From NCBI RefSeq assembly GCF_000282315.2, contig NZ_AKJN02000006.1:1674001-1738000 (forward strand): a stretch of DNA of 64,000 nt, read 5' to 3'. Positions within the stretch are counted from its first letter, which is position 1. Every line of letters starts with the position of its first letter. Of the stretch, positions 9,335-18,008 are shown piece by piece. The position numbers and the translations under genes were made by a program. The notes under the pieces were generated by a model. It was not told the DNA's origin, did not search any database, and saw nothing but the letters and a program-made list of their open reading frames with translations. The stretch is from Pseudomonas sp. GM41(2012) (GTDB lineage: Bacteria; Pseudomonadota; Gammaproteobacteria; Pseudomonadales; Pseudomonadaceae).

Positions 9335-9376
9335 GATGTGATCGGCCGACGCTTGCGGGCGCAGGCGGTGAAATAA
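9335..9376 (+). pseudogene. 3' remnant of the small-protein gene found intact at 36058-36330
   Basis: Directly after chrA, 13 codons read DVIGRRLRAQAVK then stop, against DVIGRRLRAQVAE then stop at the end of the intact gene near 36.3 kb. The similarity continues at DNA level through the stop, the ACGAAAACGGGCGCC stretch and the terminator hairpin. No 5' part of such a gene was found before chrB. The simplest reading is that chrBA arrived in, or replaced the body of, a paralogue. Confidence 0.7.
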
Positions 9377-9379
9377 ACG

Positions 9380-9415
9380 AAAACGGGCGCCTTGTCGGGC
9401 GCCCGTTTTGTTTTG
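9380..9415 (+). terminator. Rho-independent terminator after chrA
   Basis: A perfect 12-bp stem, AAAACGGGCGCC at 9380-9391 and its complement at 9398-9409, with a 6-base loop, followed by GTTTT. It is nearly identical to the hairpin at 36334-36365 and appears to have come with the gene remnant. Confidence 0.88.
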
Positions 9416-9545
9416 GATTTCGTGCTGCGCGGCTGGGTCGCTTGCAACCTGTTCATCCACTGCCGAACGATGCAGGCCATCGCAGCAAGCAGCTAAGCTT
9501 TATCAGGAAGCCTTCGCGAAACCCTGAGAAGTCAGGAGGCAAACA

Positions 9546-9683
9546 ATGAGCAAACAACCTCAACCCCGGAGCCGCTCCAACCCCCAACCCAGATCTCGCC
9601 CGGTAGTGCCTGCCCTGCCCGGTAAAACAGGCACCCAGTCCGGGGGCTTGCGCGGTAGCTACCCACCGAAGAAGTCCAATTGA
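9546..9683 (+). CDS. 45-residue basic, proline-rich small protein
   Basis: ATG at 9546 preceded by an ideal ribosome-binding site (AGGAGG at 9533-9538, 7-base spacing). The product begins MSKQPQPRSRSNPQPRSR and ends GGLRGSYPPKKSN: rich in Pro, Arg, Ser and Gln, with no hydrophobic segment, strongly basic. It fits no family I recognise and is probably disordered. The strong start signal is the main support for its being a real gene. Confidence 0.5.
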   Translation: MSKQPQPRSRSNPQPRSRPVVPALPGKTGTQSGGLRGSYPPKKSN

Positions 9684-9748
9684 GCTCAAGCGTGCGGCTG
9701 GCTTTGCTGTTGAGTCTGCTGGACTTCCCTATCAGCCGTTATCGCTGA

Positions 9749-10267
9749 TCAGTGCAACTTTTGCGATACCGATGTCCCGGCTTTGCTCAACCCTTTCGTG
9801 TTGTGATCGCCTGGCGTCGAGCTCGAGATTGCACGGGCTTTGGCCACGCCGCGAGTATCTTTGGAATGGGCGATGCCTGAAGTCGTTGGGCCATGACCGC
9901 GGTCACTATTGCGCTCACTGCCGTAGTGGTTTCCGCTTACACCATGGTCGCGAACAGCTTTGCCCGCGTGATCGCTGGCCAGTCCATTGCCGCGGCCGTT
10001 ACTGTTAGCGCCGCCGGAGTGATCTGAACCGCTGTGACCACCGCCTATGCCGCCGCCATGGCCACCGCCATTACCACCGCCGTTGCCTCCCCCATTACCA
10101 CCACCGTTACCGCCGCCACCACCACCACCACCACCACCACCACCACCACCACCGTCTTTCGCATAGGCGGAGTTCATGATGGACAGGTCAGCAGGGAGTA
10201 ATGGGGCGGCTGCGAGCATCAGGGCGCAGGACATTACAGCAATGAGACTCTTATTCTTTAAAAGCAT
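9749..10267 (-). CDS. Secreted glycine-rich protein with polyglycine run
   Basis: A 172-residue protein with a signal peptide (MLLKNKSLIAVMSCALML, cleavage probably after NSAYA). The mature part starts with a run of 16 glycines, then NGGGNGGG-type and GGHGGGIGGG repeats, and a His/Asn/Gly-rich tail. No known domain. The start at 10267 is preferred because GGAAG precedes it; an ATG four codons upstream lacks a site. Role unknown. Confidence 0.6.
   Translation of the reverse strand: MLLKNKSLIAVMSCALMLAAAPLLPADLSIMNSAYAKDGGGGGGGGGGGGGGGNGGGNGGGNGGGNGGGHGGGIGGGHSGSDHSGGANSNGRGNGLASDHAGKAVRDHGVSGNHYGSERNSDRGHGPTTSGIAHSKDTRGVAKARAISSSTPGDHNTKGLSKAGTSVSQKLH
10118..10153. repeat. Trinucleotide microsatellite (ACC)12
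   Basis: Twelve ACC units (GGT on the coding strand), encoding most of the polyglycine run of the secreted protein. The tract can slip in steps of one residue without shifting the frame. Confidence 0.9.
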
Positions 10268-10380
10268 GATGGCTTCCATAGGGTTGATATCGCGAGTGTT
10301 GTGACGCTTTAAGCCCCAGACAGTTCAAGTCCTGCGACCGACGGATGTAATGCGCACTCTCCAATTGGCAGCTGCCAGCG

Positions 10381-11064
10381 CTAGCGTGCAGCGCTCCGGG
10401 TACCCGCGAACGCGCTCGTGCCAAGCCAGCGCCACAGGTTGTCCGCATCTTTCACCGCGCCATCTACACGCAGCTCTCGCGACTGAAGAACCTCCCGCGG
10501 TGTGCGGTCGCCCGTCCACACCTCGGTCAACGCACGCACGCTGGAGTCCACGACGAGCGTCAGTTCGCGTCCGGGATCGTCGCGGCACAGGTCTGCCACG
10601 CCCTGTTCAACCACGAGCCACCACGCTTGCTCGCCGGGTCGCGCGTCGCGGAACTTGAAGTGGATGACCACCGGCCGGGAGGGGAACGTCTCGATGCGCA
10701 CGAACCGGCGCACGTCCCACATGAGCAGGCCCGCGTCGAGTTCGTCATCGCGAAGGCGACTGCCGATCCAGCGCGCACCCCAATGCCCCAGCGCCATGAT
10801 GATGGGGCGCAATTCCTCGCCCGCCTCAGTCAAGCTGTACTCCCAGACTTTGCCGGTGGCCGTGCGGCGCACGACGCCGATTTCTTCCAAATGCCGCAGA
10901 CGTTGTGCCAGCAGGTTGGTGGACATCCGTGGCACGCCGCGGTGCAGTTCATTGAAGCGCTTGCTGCCGCACAGCAACTCACGCACGACCAAGGGTGTCC
11001 AGCGCTCGCACAGGGCTTCAGCACCGCGCGCGACCGTGCAGAACTGACCGTAGCTTTCGTCCAT
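10381..11064 (-). CDS. HxlR family regulator with SCP2-like C-terminal domain
   Basis: A 227-residue protein. Residues 1-105 form an HxlR winged helix (ALCERWTPLVVRELLCGSKR, FNELHRGVPRMSTNLLAQRL, then WEYSLTEAGEEL). The C-terminal half contains alpha/beta sequence resembling the sterol-carrier-like domain often fused in this group. It lies divergent from the nitrilase gene, 104 bases apart, and is its likely regulator. Start chosen at MDESYGQF because the HTH follows at the usual distance; the frame runs on upstream without a better site. Confidence 0.85.
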   Translation of the reverse strand: MDESYGQFCTVARGAEALCERWTPLVVRELLCGSKRFNELHRGVPRMSTNLLAQRLRHLEEIGVVRRTATGKVWEYSLTEAGEELRPIIMALGHWGARWIGSRLRDDELDAGLLMWDVRRFVRIETFPSRPVVIHFKFRDARPGEQAWWLVVEQGVADLCRDDPGRELTLVVDSSVRALTEVWTGDRTPREVLQSRELRVDGAVKDADNLWRWLGTSAFAGTRSAAR

Positions 11065-11167
11065 TGCCTTGGCTCCGCAATTACAACGCTTCAGATTCTG
11101 AACTAGCCCCGCCACTTCGCCACGCGCACGCTGAAACCTCGAAAGCCAAATGCCAAAGGAGCACGCC

Positions 11168-12109
11168 ATGACCAAGGTAGCCATCATTCAGCGCCCGCCC
11201 GTGCTGCTCGATCGCAGCGCGACAATCGCCCGGGCCGTGCAATCGGTCGCTGAGGCTGCGGCAGCGGGAGCCTCGCTGATCGTTTTGCCCGAATCGTACA
11301 TTCCCGGTTACCCGTCCTGGATCTGGCGGCTGGCAGCGGGAAAGGACGGGGCTGTAATGGGCCAGTTGCACACGCGGCTGCTGGCCAACGCCGTCGATAT
11401 CGCGAACGGTGACCTGAGCGAATTGTGCGAGGTCGCCAGAGTTCACGCCGTGACGATCGTGTGCGGCATCAATGAATGCGACCGGCAAAAGGGAGGCGGC
11501 ACGCTCTACAACAGCGTAGTCGTTATCGGCACGAACGGCGAAGTGCTCAACCGTCACCGCAAGCTGATGCCAACCAATCCCGAGCGCATGGTGCATGGCT
11601 TCGGTGATGCCTCCGGTTTGCGTACGGTCGATACAGCGGTCGGTCGCGTGGGTGCGCTCATCTGCTGGGAAAACTACATGCCGCTGGCACGCTATTCACT
11701 GTATGCCCAAGGGGTGGAAATCTACGTCGCCCCCACGTACGACACGGGCGATGGCTGGATCAGCACGATGCGCCACATTGCTCTCGAAGGCCGCTGCTGG
11801 GTGCTCGGCAGCGGCACGGTGCTGCGCGGCAGTGACATCCCCGACGACTTCCCGGCGCGTACGCAACTGTTTCCTGATCGGGAGGAATGGATCAACGACG
11901 GCGACTCGGTGGTGGTCAGCCCTCAAGGCCGGATCGTGGCCGGTCCATTACACAAAGAGGCAGGCATTCTGTATGCGGACATCGACGTCGCACTCGTGGC
12001 GCCGGCGCGGCGGGCACTCGACGTCACCGGGCATTACGCGCGCCCTGACATTTTCGAACTGCAGGTGCGGCGCACGCCAGCGACAGCGGTGCGCTACATC
12101 GACGAGTGA
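11168..12109 (+). CDS. Nitrilase (carbon-nitrogen hydrolase)
   Basis: A 313-residue enzyme with the nitrilase triad visible: Glu42 in LIVLPESYIPGYPSW, Lys132 in HRKLMPTNPER and Cys166 in GALICWENYMPLARY. The long PESYIPGYP form and CWENYMPL are typical of true nitrilases that turn R-CN into the acid plus ammonia. Start at 11168 follows AAAGGAG at 7 bases. It probably forms a unit with the downstream GFA-family gene and is controlled by the divergent HxlR protein. The preferred nitrile (aliphatic or aryl) is not evident. Confidence 0.92.
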   Translation: MTKVAIIQRPPVLLDRSATIARAVQSVAEAAAAGASLIVLPESYIPGYPSWIWRLAAGKDGAVMGQLHTRLLANAVDIANGDLSELCEVARVHAVTIVCGINECDRQKGGGTLYNSVVVIGTNGEVLNRHRKLMPTNPERMVHGFGDASGLRTVDTAVGRVGALICWENYMPLARYSLYAQGVEIYVAPTYDTGDGWISTMRHIALEGRCWVLGSGTVLRGSDIPDDFPARTQLFPDREEWINDGDSVVVSPQGRIVAGPLHKEAGILYADIDVALVAPARRALDVTGHYARPDIFELQVRRTPATAVRYIDE

Positions 12110-12151
12110 AAGCAGGCGGTATCGCCTGACCATCGATCAAGGAGTCATGCC

Positions 12152-12586
12152 ATGAGCATTGAACAGTCTTACAAGGGCAGTTGTTTTTGCGGCGCAGTCG
12201 AGTTCACCGTCAGTGGCGAGCCGGTCGGAATGGGTTATTGCCATTGCGAGTCGTGTCGGCATTGGTCAGCAGGGCCGGTCAATGCTTTCACGCTGTGGAA
12301 ACCCGAGGCGGTGCAAGTGACTCGGGGTGCTGACAACATCGGTACCTACAACAAGACACCGCGCAGTTATCGCAAGTGGTGCAAGACGTGCGGCGGGCAC
12401 CTCTTCACTGACCACCCGGGGATGGGGCTGATCGATGTGTATGCCGCGGTCATCCCGGATCTCGCGTATTCGCCAGGCGTTCACGTCCACTATCAGGAGA
12501 CCGTGCTGCGCATCAAGGATGGAATACCCAAGTTGAAGGACGTCCCCAACGAATTAGGCGGATCGGGCATCAGCATGGACGAATAG
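12152..12586 (+). CDS. GFA family zinc protein
   Basis: A 144-residue protein with the cysteine pattern of the glutathione-dependent formaldehyde-activating/CENP-V fold: GSCFCGAVEF at the start, YCHCESCRHWS near residue 33 and WCKTCGGHLF near 75. These bind zinc. AAGGAG precedes the ATG. It lies 42 bases after the nitrilase gene on the same strand. Most family members have no proven substrate, and glutathione/formaldehyde activity should not be assumed. Confidence 0.9.
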   Translation: MSIEQSYKGSCFCGAVEFTVSGEPVGMGYCHCESCRHWSAGPVNAFTLWKPEAVQVTRGADNIGTYNKTPRSYRKWCKTCGGHLFTDHPGMGLIDVYAAVIPDLAYSPGVHVHYQETVLRIKDGIPKLKDVPNELGGSGISMDE

Positions 12587-12632
12587 CGCGGGTTACGCCG
12601 GTTGCCACCAGTTCGGCAGCAACTCGGCAACT

Positions 12633-13094
12633 TTAATCAAAAGCACCGTTGAGCACTTCATAGATGAGCCCGGTTGCCAGCGCGACCAGTATCAAGTCGG
12701 TGCCAACTTGCTGCCATTCATACCCATCATAGTGAGGCAGCCTGCCGATCAACCGGCCGTCCAGTTTTTTGGCAATCCCGGGCGGAAGCGGCTTGCCTCG
12801 CGCGAGGTTCTTTTGAATGCCGGGTGGCAATGCAGGGCCGGGGCTCCAGTAGTCCCGATACCCGCCAATAATCCCAAGAACGCTTGCGTGATTGATGCTT
12901 GGGCCATTATCCCAATCGCCGCCGCCGGAGTTTTTACCTTTGCCTCCCTGGTTGCCATGAACCTGGCTGTTTTGCGGATGCCCCTTGCCGTCGCCCTGGC
13001 CCTTTCCATTACCAGGATCGGCCAATGCAGTCACTGAACCGGAAACCAGCGCAAGGCATGTAATAGCTGCAATCAATGAGCGAGATCTGAGCAT
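12633..13094 (-). CDS. CigR-like secreted protein
   Basis: A 153-residue protein with a signal peptide (MLRSRSLIAAITCLALVSG, cleavage after ALA) and a Gly/Lys/Asn/His-rich linker. The C-terminal domain has twice-repeated LPPGIxKNLARGKPLPPGI-type sequence and a final DLILVALATGLIYEVL hydrophobic segment. This is the arrangement of the RcnB/CigR-like family, in which Salmonella CigR is an anti-virulence regulator. The function here is unknown. Start at 13094 follows GAAGGAA; longer upstream reading lacks a signal sequence. Confidence 0.7.
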   Translation of the reverse strand: MLRSRSLIAAITCLALVSGSVTALADPGNGKGQGDGKGHPQNSQVHGNQGGKGKNSGGGDWDNGPSINHASVLGIIGGYRDYWSPGPALPPGIQKNLARGKPLPPGIAKKLDGRLIGRLPHYDGYEWQQVGTDLILVALATGLIYEVLNGAFD

Positions 13095-13360
13095 GAGTCG
13101 TTCCTTCAGTGGCGGGACATCTCTCTGCAATTTAGACGCTATCGGTGATGTGGGTTCCATTTCCTCACATCGACACCCAAGCCCCACTGCGCGTCACTTC
13201 AGCATTACTTGCCTCTATTTCTGACATTGTTTCCCGTGCTCACCGTCGAACACGGGAGGGATGATGGCAAACAGCTACTCTCTTCACGGTTTCTCATGTA
13301 GGCCCCGACATGCCGGAATGACCTGGCTTTTTCCGGCTCAATTACATGGAGTAAAAGTGA

Positions 13361-14857
13361 ATGCCTTTGCCCCCTCGTTTTCTTGACCACTACCGCAAGG
13401 CCGACCGAATCATGCTGGGGCTGATCTGGCTGATGTTCCTCTTCGCGTTGGGTCTGGCTTTTTGGCACGACACCTTTATTCAGGCGTTTTTGGTGGGTGG
13501 CGGCACGAGCCTGCTGCTGACGGTGCTTTATCGCGCAATGGGCGGCACGCGGTTGATGCGGTGTTGCCTGGGCATTGGTTTGATGGTCATGGCCGCCTTG
13601 CATATCAATCAGGCCGAGGGCGTCATTGAATCGCACTTCGGCATTTTCGCGCTGCTGGCGGTGCTGACTTTTTATCGCGACTGGCTACCGATTCTGGTCG
13701 CCGCTGCCACGATCGCCGTGCATCACGTGGTTTTCCATGCGCTGCAACACCAAGGTTTTCCGGTCTACGTCATGGCGCATCACGGTGGGTGGACGATGGT
13801 GTTTGTCCACGCCTTCTATGTGGTCATGGAGACGGTCGCCCTGCTCTACCTGGCCGTGCACAGTCAGGCCGAAGCGGTGGAGAGCCAGGACATGCTGGAC
13901 AAGATGCTCGCGGCCACGTCCCAGCTCGCCGTCAATGCTGGCAATGGAGACAAGGCCACGGAGCATGTATCGCTGGCGGATCGTTTCGATCAATTCCTGA
14001 TGCAGATTACTGCTCTGGTTGACGGGGTTGTTCGCGACTCTCACGGCCTGGGTGAGCTGGGCCAGGAGCTTGCCAAGGCGAGCAATACACTGGAGAAAGG
14101 GGCCAAGCATCAGCTGACGGAAATTGCCCAGATGACGGGATCGATGCAACGCATGGGCGACGCGATGGGGCATATTGCCGTTCACGTCGAGCATGCGGTT
14201 GAACATGCCGGCCAGGCCAGCGTGCAAATCACCCGAGGCCAGGAAAGTGTGAACCGCGCGCAGCATGAAATCACGCAGTTGGCGTCGCGCCTGAAAGGCA
14301 CCCACTCAACCGTGCAGGTGCTGGCGGGACAGGCGGAGCAAATTGGTACGGTCCTGGAGGTCATCAGCAGTATTGCTGACCAAACCAACCTGCTGGCCCT
14401 CAACGCCGCCATCGAAGCCGCTCGCGCTGGTGAGCAAGGCCGGGGCTTCGCCGTTGTGGCCGATGAAGTGCGCAGCCTGGCGCAGCGCACCGCCCTCTCC
14501 ACGAAGGAAATCAGGACAATCATCGAGGCCTTGCAGCAAGGCAGCCGCAAAGCCGTCGAGGCCATGCATGACAGTCGTGAAGGCGTGGAGCGCTGTGTCG
14601 AAGACAGTCAGCTGGCGGCCGCGATGTTGCAGGCGGTGGGCAGCGACATCTCCCATATCGATGAACTCAATGGGCGCATTGTCACCACCACCCGAGAACA
14701 ATCCACGGCTAGCCGCGAAGTGGTCGGGCGCTTGCAGTCTGTGCAGACCATCGCGCAAAACACGGCAGACGATGTCGAAACCCTTGCCCTGAGCAGCCAG
14801 CGCTTGCCCCCCATCGCCATTCGCCTGGATGCACTGGGCCGCACGTTTCATCAGTAA
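13361..14857 (+). CDS. Methyl-accepting chemotaxis protein with membrane-embedded sensor
   Basis: A 498-residue chemoreceptor. The first about 175 residues hold roughly six hydrophobic helices with only short loops, including the His-rich stretch [14 protein letters not shown]. There is no large periplasmic ligand domain and no obvious HAMP. From about residue 220 comes a coiled-coil signalling domain with the hairpin tip core [20 protein letters not shown] and [20 protein letters not shown]. It would feed CheA/CheW and probably senses something in or near the membrane (redox, lipid or small hydrophobic molecules). It is a single gene. Confidence 0.9.
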   Translation: MPLPPRFLDHYRKADRIMLGLIWLMFLFALGLAFWHDTFIQAFLVGGGTSLLLTVLYRAMGGTRLMRCCLGIGLMVMAALHINQAEGVIESHFGIFALLAVLTFYRDWLPILVAAATIAVHHVVFHALQHQGFPVYVMAHHGGWTMVFVHAFYVVMETVALLYLAVHSQAEAVESQDMLDKMLAATSQLAVNAGNGDKATEHVSLADRFDQFLMQITALVDGVVRDSHGLGELGQELAKASNTLEKGAKHQLTEIAQMTGSMQRMGDAMGHIAVHVEHAVEHAGQASVQITRGQESVNRAQHEITQLASRLKGTHSTVQVLAGQAEQIGTVLEVISSIADQTNLLALNAAIEAARAGEQGRGFAVVADEVRSLAQRTALSTKEIRTIIEALQQGSRKAVEAMHDSREGVERCVEDSQLAAAMLQAVGSDISHIDELNGRIVTTTREQSTASREVVGRLQSVQTIAQNTADDVETLALSSQRLPPIAIRLDALGRTFHQ

Positions 14858-15161
14858 GGCTCACTGCGCAGTAGCCGTTAGTGCCACGGGAACTACAGCA
14901 ATGGCTACGGGAAATAGCTAGCGGGGGAACGTGTAACAAATTAAGTCACGAACGTTTACCTACAGCGCAGATCCTTATACGATGAACTCCGCATATACTG
15001 CTTTCCATCAGGCAGAGTAAGCTATGGTTATATTTGACAAAGCAGGCTTAACAAATTGTGTTTTTATAGTCAAGCAAATCTTGTGCAAGCACATTAGCGA
15101 AATCTGTATATATGTTCAATTATTCCTACAATAAAATGCTATATCATTGGGCGTCTTAGCG
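14858..15161. other. AT-rich intergenic region
   Basis: About 300 bases with markedly lower GC than the chemoreceptor gene, running into the AT-rich glycosyltransferase. No gene, repeat or clear hairpin was recognised. It probably contains the promoter of the glycosyltransferase/oxygenase pair. Confidence 0.5.
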
Positions 15162-15971
15162 ATGAATAACACTAACTTTCTGGCTGATAATTCTAAAACT
15201 TTCAGCATAGTTCTAGTCAATTACAAAACACCAGAAATCACCAAGATATGCTTAGACCTATTGCACCAGCATGTGGCCAGCCACAACATCCCAGTATGGG
15301 TAGTTGACAACTATTCCGCCGATGAAAGCACTGAGTATTTACGTTCGCTTGACTGGATCAATTTAATCGAGCGTTCTGTTTCTGAACCAGAACCTGGGCA
15401 TGTCGCGCATGGCAAAGCACTTGACCTGGTTTTGGAGCGAGTTGAAACTGATTATTTATTTCTAATGCACACCGATACATTTGTTTTCGATAAAAATGTT
15501 TTCCCGATGATGCTGAATAAATGCTTGAAAAACCAAAACGTCGTAGCCGTCGGTTGTGTTGAGCAATTAAACCGCGGCACCACGAGAACGCTTTGGCGCT
15601 TTAGTTCACGACTGTTCAAACACCATTTCAGGCACCTTAAAATCTCCATGGGGTTACGCTCCAGAGAACCAAAACCGTACAGAGAAGTCTACTTGAAGAG
15701 CTTCTGTACATTATGGAACTGCAAACTTATCAAACAGCACAACATGCATTTTTTGATGGATGAACGCGTGCCAGGTTACACCCTCCAGGACCGCATGACC
15801 GAACTTGGCTATGTCGTTGAAATGTTATCACCGCGTAAAATCTTCAGTTATCTGGATCACATGCAGTCTGGCACTGTCGCCGCGGCTGGCGGCTATGGAA
15901 AGACTCATAGACGAACCAAAATGTACAACGACATCCTTAAGCGCCTGAAAAAAGAAGACAGCAAAAGTTAA
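15162..15971 (+). CDS. Family 2-like glycosyltransferase
   Basis: A 269-residue protein with a GT-A nucleotide-sugar fold: FSIVLVNYKTPEITKICLDL at residues 14-33, VVDNYSADES near 48 and an HTDT metal-binding motif (DxD equivalent) at 103-106. No membrane helices. Likely a cytoplasmic sugar transferase for a surface glycan. Codon use is AT-rich compared with neighbours, suggesting transfer. The frame extends to a TTG at 15147, but the ATG at 15162 is a better start. The 2OG oxygenase gene follows after 83 bases. Confidence 0.82.
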   Translation: MNNTNFLADNSKTFSIVLVNYKTPEITKICLDLLHQHVASHNIPVWVVDNYSADESTEYLRSLDWINLIERSVSEPEPGHVAHGKALDLVLERVETDYLFLMHTDTFVFDKNVFPMMLNKCLKNQNVVAVGCVEQLNRGTTRTLWRFSSRLFKHHFRHLKISMGLRSREPKPYREVYLKSFCTLWNCKLIKQHNMHFLMDERVPGYTLQDRMTELGYVVEMLSPRKIFSYLDHMQSGTVAAAGGYGKTHRRTKMYNDILKRLKKEDSKS

Positions 15972-16054
15972 GCGACGAAGAGACACAACAATCAGCGCGC
16001 TGGACGCTGCTTGAAGTCACCCAAACGTCTTTATATCAAGTTATTGGAGCGGTA

Positions 16055-16858
16055 ATGGCACCCATCACTCAAGCACTACCTATGACCCTCTCCCCGGAGC
16101 TTGATTTCGACCAGAACGCCGCCGGCGCCTTGGGTTCGTCATTGGCCAGTGGCTATGTTCAGGCTACGCCATTTCCGCACATCGTCATCGATAATTTCCT
16201 GGATGAAGCGCTGATTGCGAGTATCTGCTCGCACTTCCCAACCGAACCCACCAACAACGAAATGCTCTATGAGCGCGGCTATAAAGGCCAACTAAAACGT
16301 CAAATCAGTCCCAACGAATGCACCCCCTATTTGAAGACCATCTTCAATGCCTTCAACTCAGCCCCTATGTTGCAGTTTCTTGAGAAGCTCACAGGCATTG
16401 AAGGCTTGATACCCGACCCCTACTTTGCTGGTGGCGGCCTGCACGAAACAAAAAGTGGTGGTTTCCTGGGGGTACACTCGGACTTCAGACTCAACAAAAA
16501 GCTTAATGTTGAGCGCAGACTGAATATCATCATTTATCTAAATGAAGACTGGCGAGAGGAATACGGCGGCAACCTTGAGCTTTGGGATGTCGGGATGAAG
16601 ACCTGCCTTAAAAAAGTCCTGCCCATTTACAATCGCTGTGTCATTTTCAATACAGACAAAGACAGCAATCATGGGCATCCTGAGCCTTTAACAACTCCAG
16701 AGCACATCACGCGCCGGTCTATAGCGCTTTATTACTACACCGCAGGAACCATGGTGATCGATCCTGCACAAAGAAATAAAACCCACTACAAGCCAAGGCC
16801 CAAAGATCGTTTAAGCCTAAAGTATTACCTGGCTAAACTGATCAAGAAAAAAAACTAG
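16055..16858 (+). CDS. 2-oxoglutarate/Fe(II)-dependent oxygenase
   Basis: A 267-residue protein with the prolyl-hydroxylase-like facial triad: His141-x-Asp143 in GVHSDFRLN, a distal His near 206-208 in DSNHGHPE and the 2OG-binding Arg near 220 in ITRRSIALYYYT. IIIYLNEDW and GGNLELWD are typical core strands. It would hydroxylate a protein side chain or a sugar/lipid intermediate. Sitting behind a glycosyltransferase suggests a glycan-modification or protein-glycosylation role, which is inference. GGAG precedes the start by 6 bases. Confidence 0.88.
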   Translation: MAPITQALPMTLSPELDFDQNAAGALGSSLASGYVQATPFPHIVIDNFLDEALIASICSHFPTEPTNNEMLYERGYKGQLKRQISPNECTPYLKTIFNAFNSAPMLQFLEKLTGIEGLIPDPYFAGGGLHETKSGGFLGVHSDFRLNKKLNVERRLNIIIYLNEDWREEYGGNLELWDVGMKTCLKKVLPIYNRCVIFNTDKDSNHGHPEPLTTPEHITRRSIALYYYTAGTMVIDPAQRNKTHYKPRPKDRLSLKYYLAKLIKKKN

Positions 16859-16899
16859 ACTACGAAAGCTGCCATTGCGCGCCATCTTCAAGGAAGATC

Positions 16900-17385
16900 A
16901 TGGACATTCGATTGACGGAAGCCAAAGACTGGATGTTTTTAAAGCAAGTCCGTCTCGCTGCGCTGCTGGACACGCCGACAGCGTTTGGTGTGAGTTACCA
17001 AGAGGCCGCTCAATACAGTGACGAGCAGTGGAAAAAACGCGCCTCGTCAGCGGCCGGACCGGAATTCTGGCTGGCCATCAAGGACGATAAACCGGTGGGG
17101 ATGATCGGTGCCGGGGTCAATCAAGCAAATCGCTATAACCTGATCGGAATGTGGGTAGAACCCGCTGCACGGGGTTCTGGCGTGGCAGCTCAGCTTGTTG
17201 AGGCGGTGAAATCTCGCGCGATCGGCAAAGGGCATGATCGCGTTTTTCTGGACGTCTCCCCGGACAATGCAAGAGCCTCCAACTTCTATCTAAAGCAGGG
17301 TTTCTCTTTCATTGACGAATGGGAACCTTTGGTCAGTCATCCGCATATCAGGGTTCAGACCATGCTGTGGACTGTACGGAACTGA
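16900..17385 (+). CDS. GNAT family N-acetyltransferase
   Basis: A 161-residue acetyltransferase with the acetyl-CoA loop near residues 92-106 (VEPAARGSGVAAQLVEA) after the MWVEP strand, and the C-terminal FLDVSPDNARASNFYLKQGF motif. The N-terminal TPTAFGVSYQEAA segment is common in GNATs acting on small molecules or protein N-termini. Substrate unknown. It is read after the oxygenase gene but is probably independent. Confidence 0.9.
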   Translation: MDIRLTEAKDWMFLKQVRLAALLDTPTAFGVSYQEAAQYSDEQWKKRASSAAGPEFWLAIKDDKPVGMIGAGVNQANRYNLIGMWVEPAARGSGVAAQLVEAVKSRAIGKGHDRVFLDVSPDNARASNFYLKQGFSFIDEWEPLVSHPHIRVQTMLWTVRN

Positions 17386-17407
17386 CTAATCAGACGTGCC
17401 TGGCCTC

Positions 17408-17719
17408 TCAGCTCGCCCACGTTTGCCCGAGCGTCTCCAGACCGGACTTTTGCAGATCCTCTGGGCTCATCACAATACGGAACTTGCAGGTGGCGTTGAA
17501 GTTGAGAAAAAAGGGCTCCGCCAATGCGGGGATGCCTGAGGGGTCTTGTACGTCGACCACAAAAATCCCACCACGTTTGCCATCCTGCTCGGTAAAGTAC
17601 GCCGCCTCCGGTTTGATGCTGGCCAGGATGCGTTCAACAACCTCGCCCACCTTCCCGGCTCTGACAAGGGTGTTGAAGGGCTCATTAGGGCACTCGACCA
17701 CCAGTAACATCTTCATCAT
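17408..17719 (-). CDS. Small conserved alpha/beta protein (DUF3303-like)
   Basis: A 103-residue protein with no signal or membrane segment. ECPNEPFNTLVRAGKVGEVV, KPEAAYFTEQDGKRGGIFVV and PFFLNFNATCKFRIVMSPED look like a small ferredoxin-type fold seen in widespread bacterial proteins sometimes mislabelled pantothenate synthetase. No catalytic residues can be pointed to. The start may be the second Met. Convergent with the acetyltransferase gene. Confidence 0.7.
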   Translation of the reverse strand: MMKMLLVVECPNEPFNTLVRAGKVGEVVERILASIKPEAAYFTEQDGKRGGIFVVDVQDPSGIPALAEPFFLNFNATCKFRIVMSPEDLQKSGLETLGQTWAS

Positions 17720-18008
17720 TCAATCCTCTGTTCAACGTGCAACGCGGCAGTGTCATAGAAGAATAGCCAAGCGTGAGCCAGCCCTCGTGCGGGGTTACGA
17801 GTGGTCATGCAACATACCGATTTCGGTCTGCTAAAAGCGCTAAACCACGTATCATCCTGGCCGGATCGACTTCAGGCTTGTCGCACTAACAAGTGGGCCA
17901 AAAGCGGTCAATTTCGCTCCATTTCGTCTACCCTCACAAAGCGCCATGCAGCAACCAGCTTGCGCTTGGCGTATCGACATTTTTGCCTTAATGCACCGGA
18001 GAATTTTC

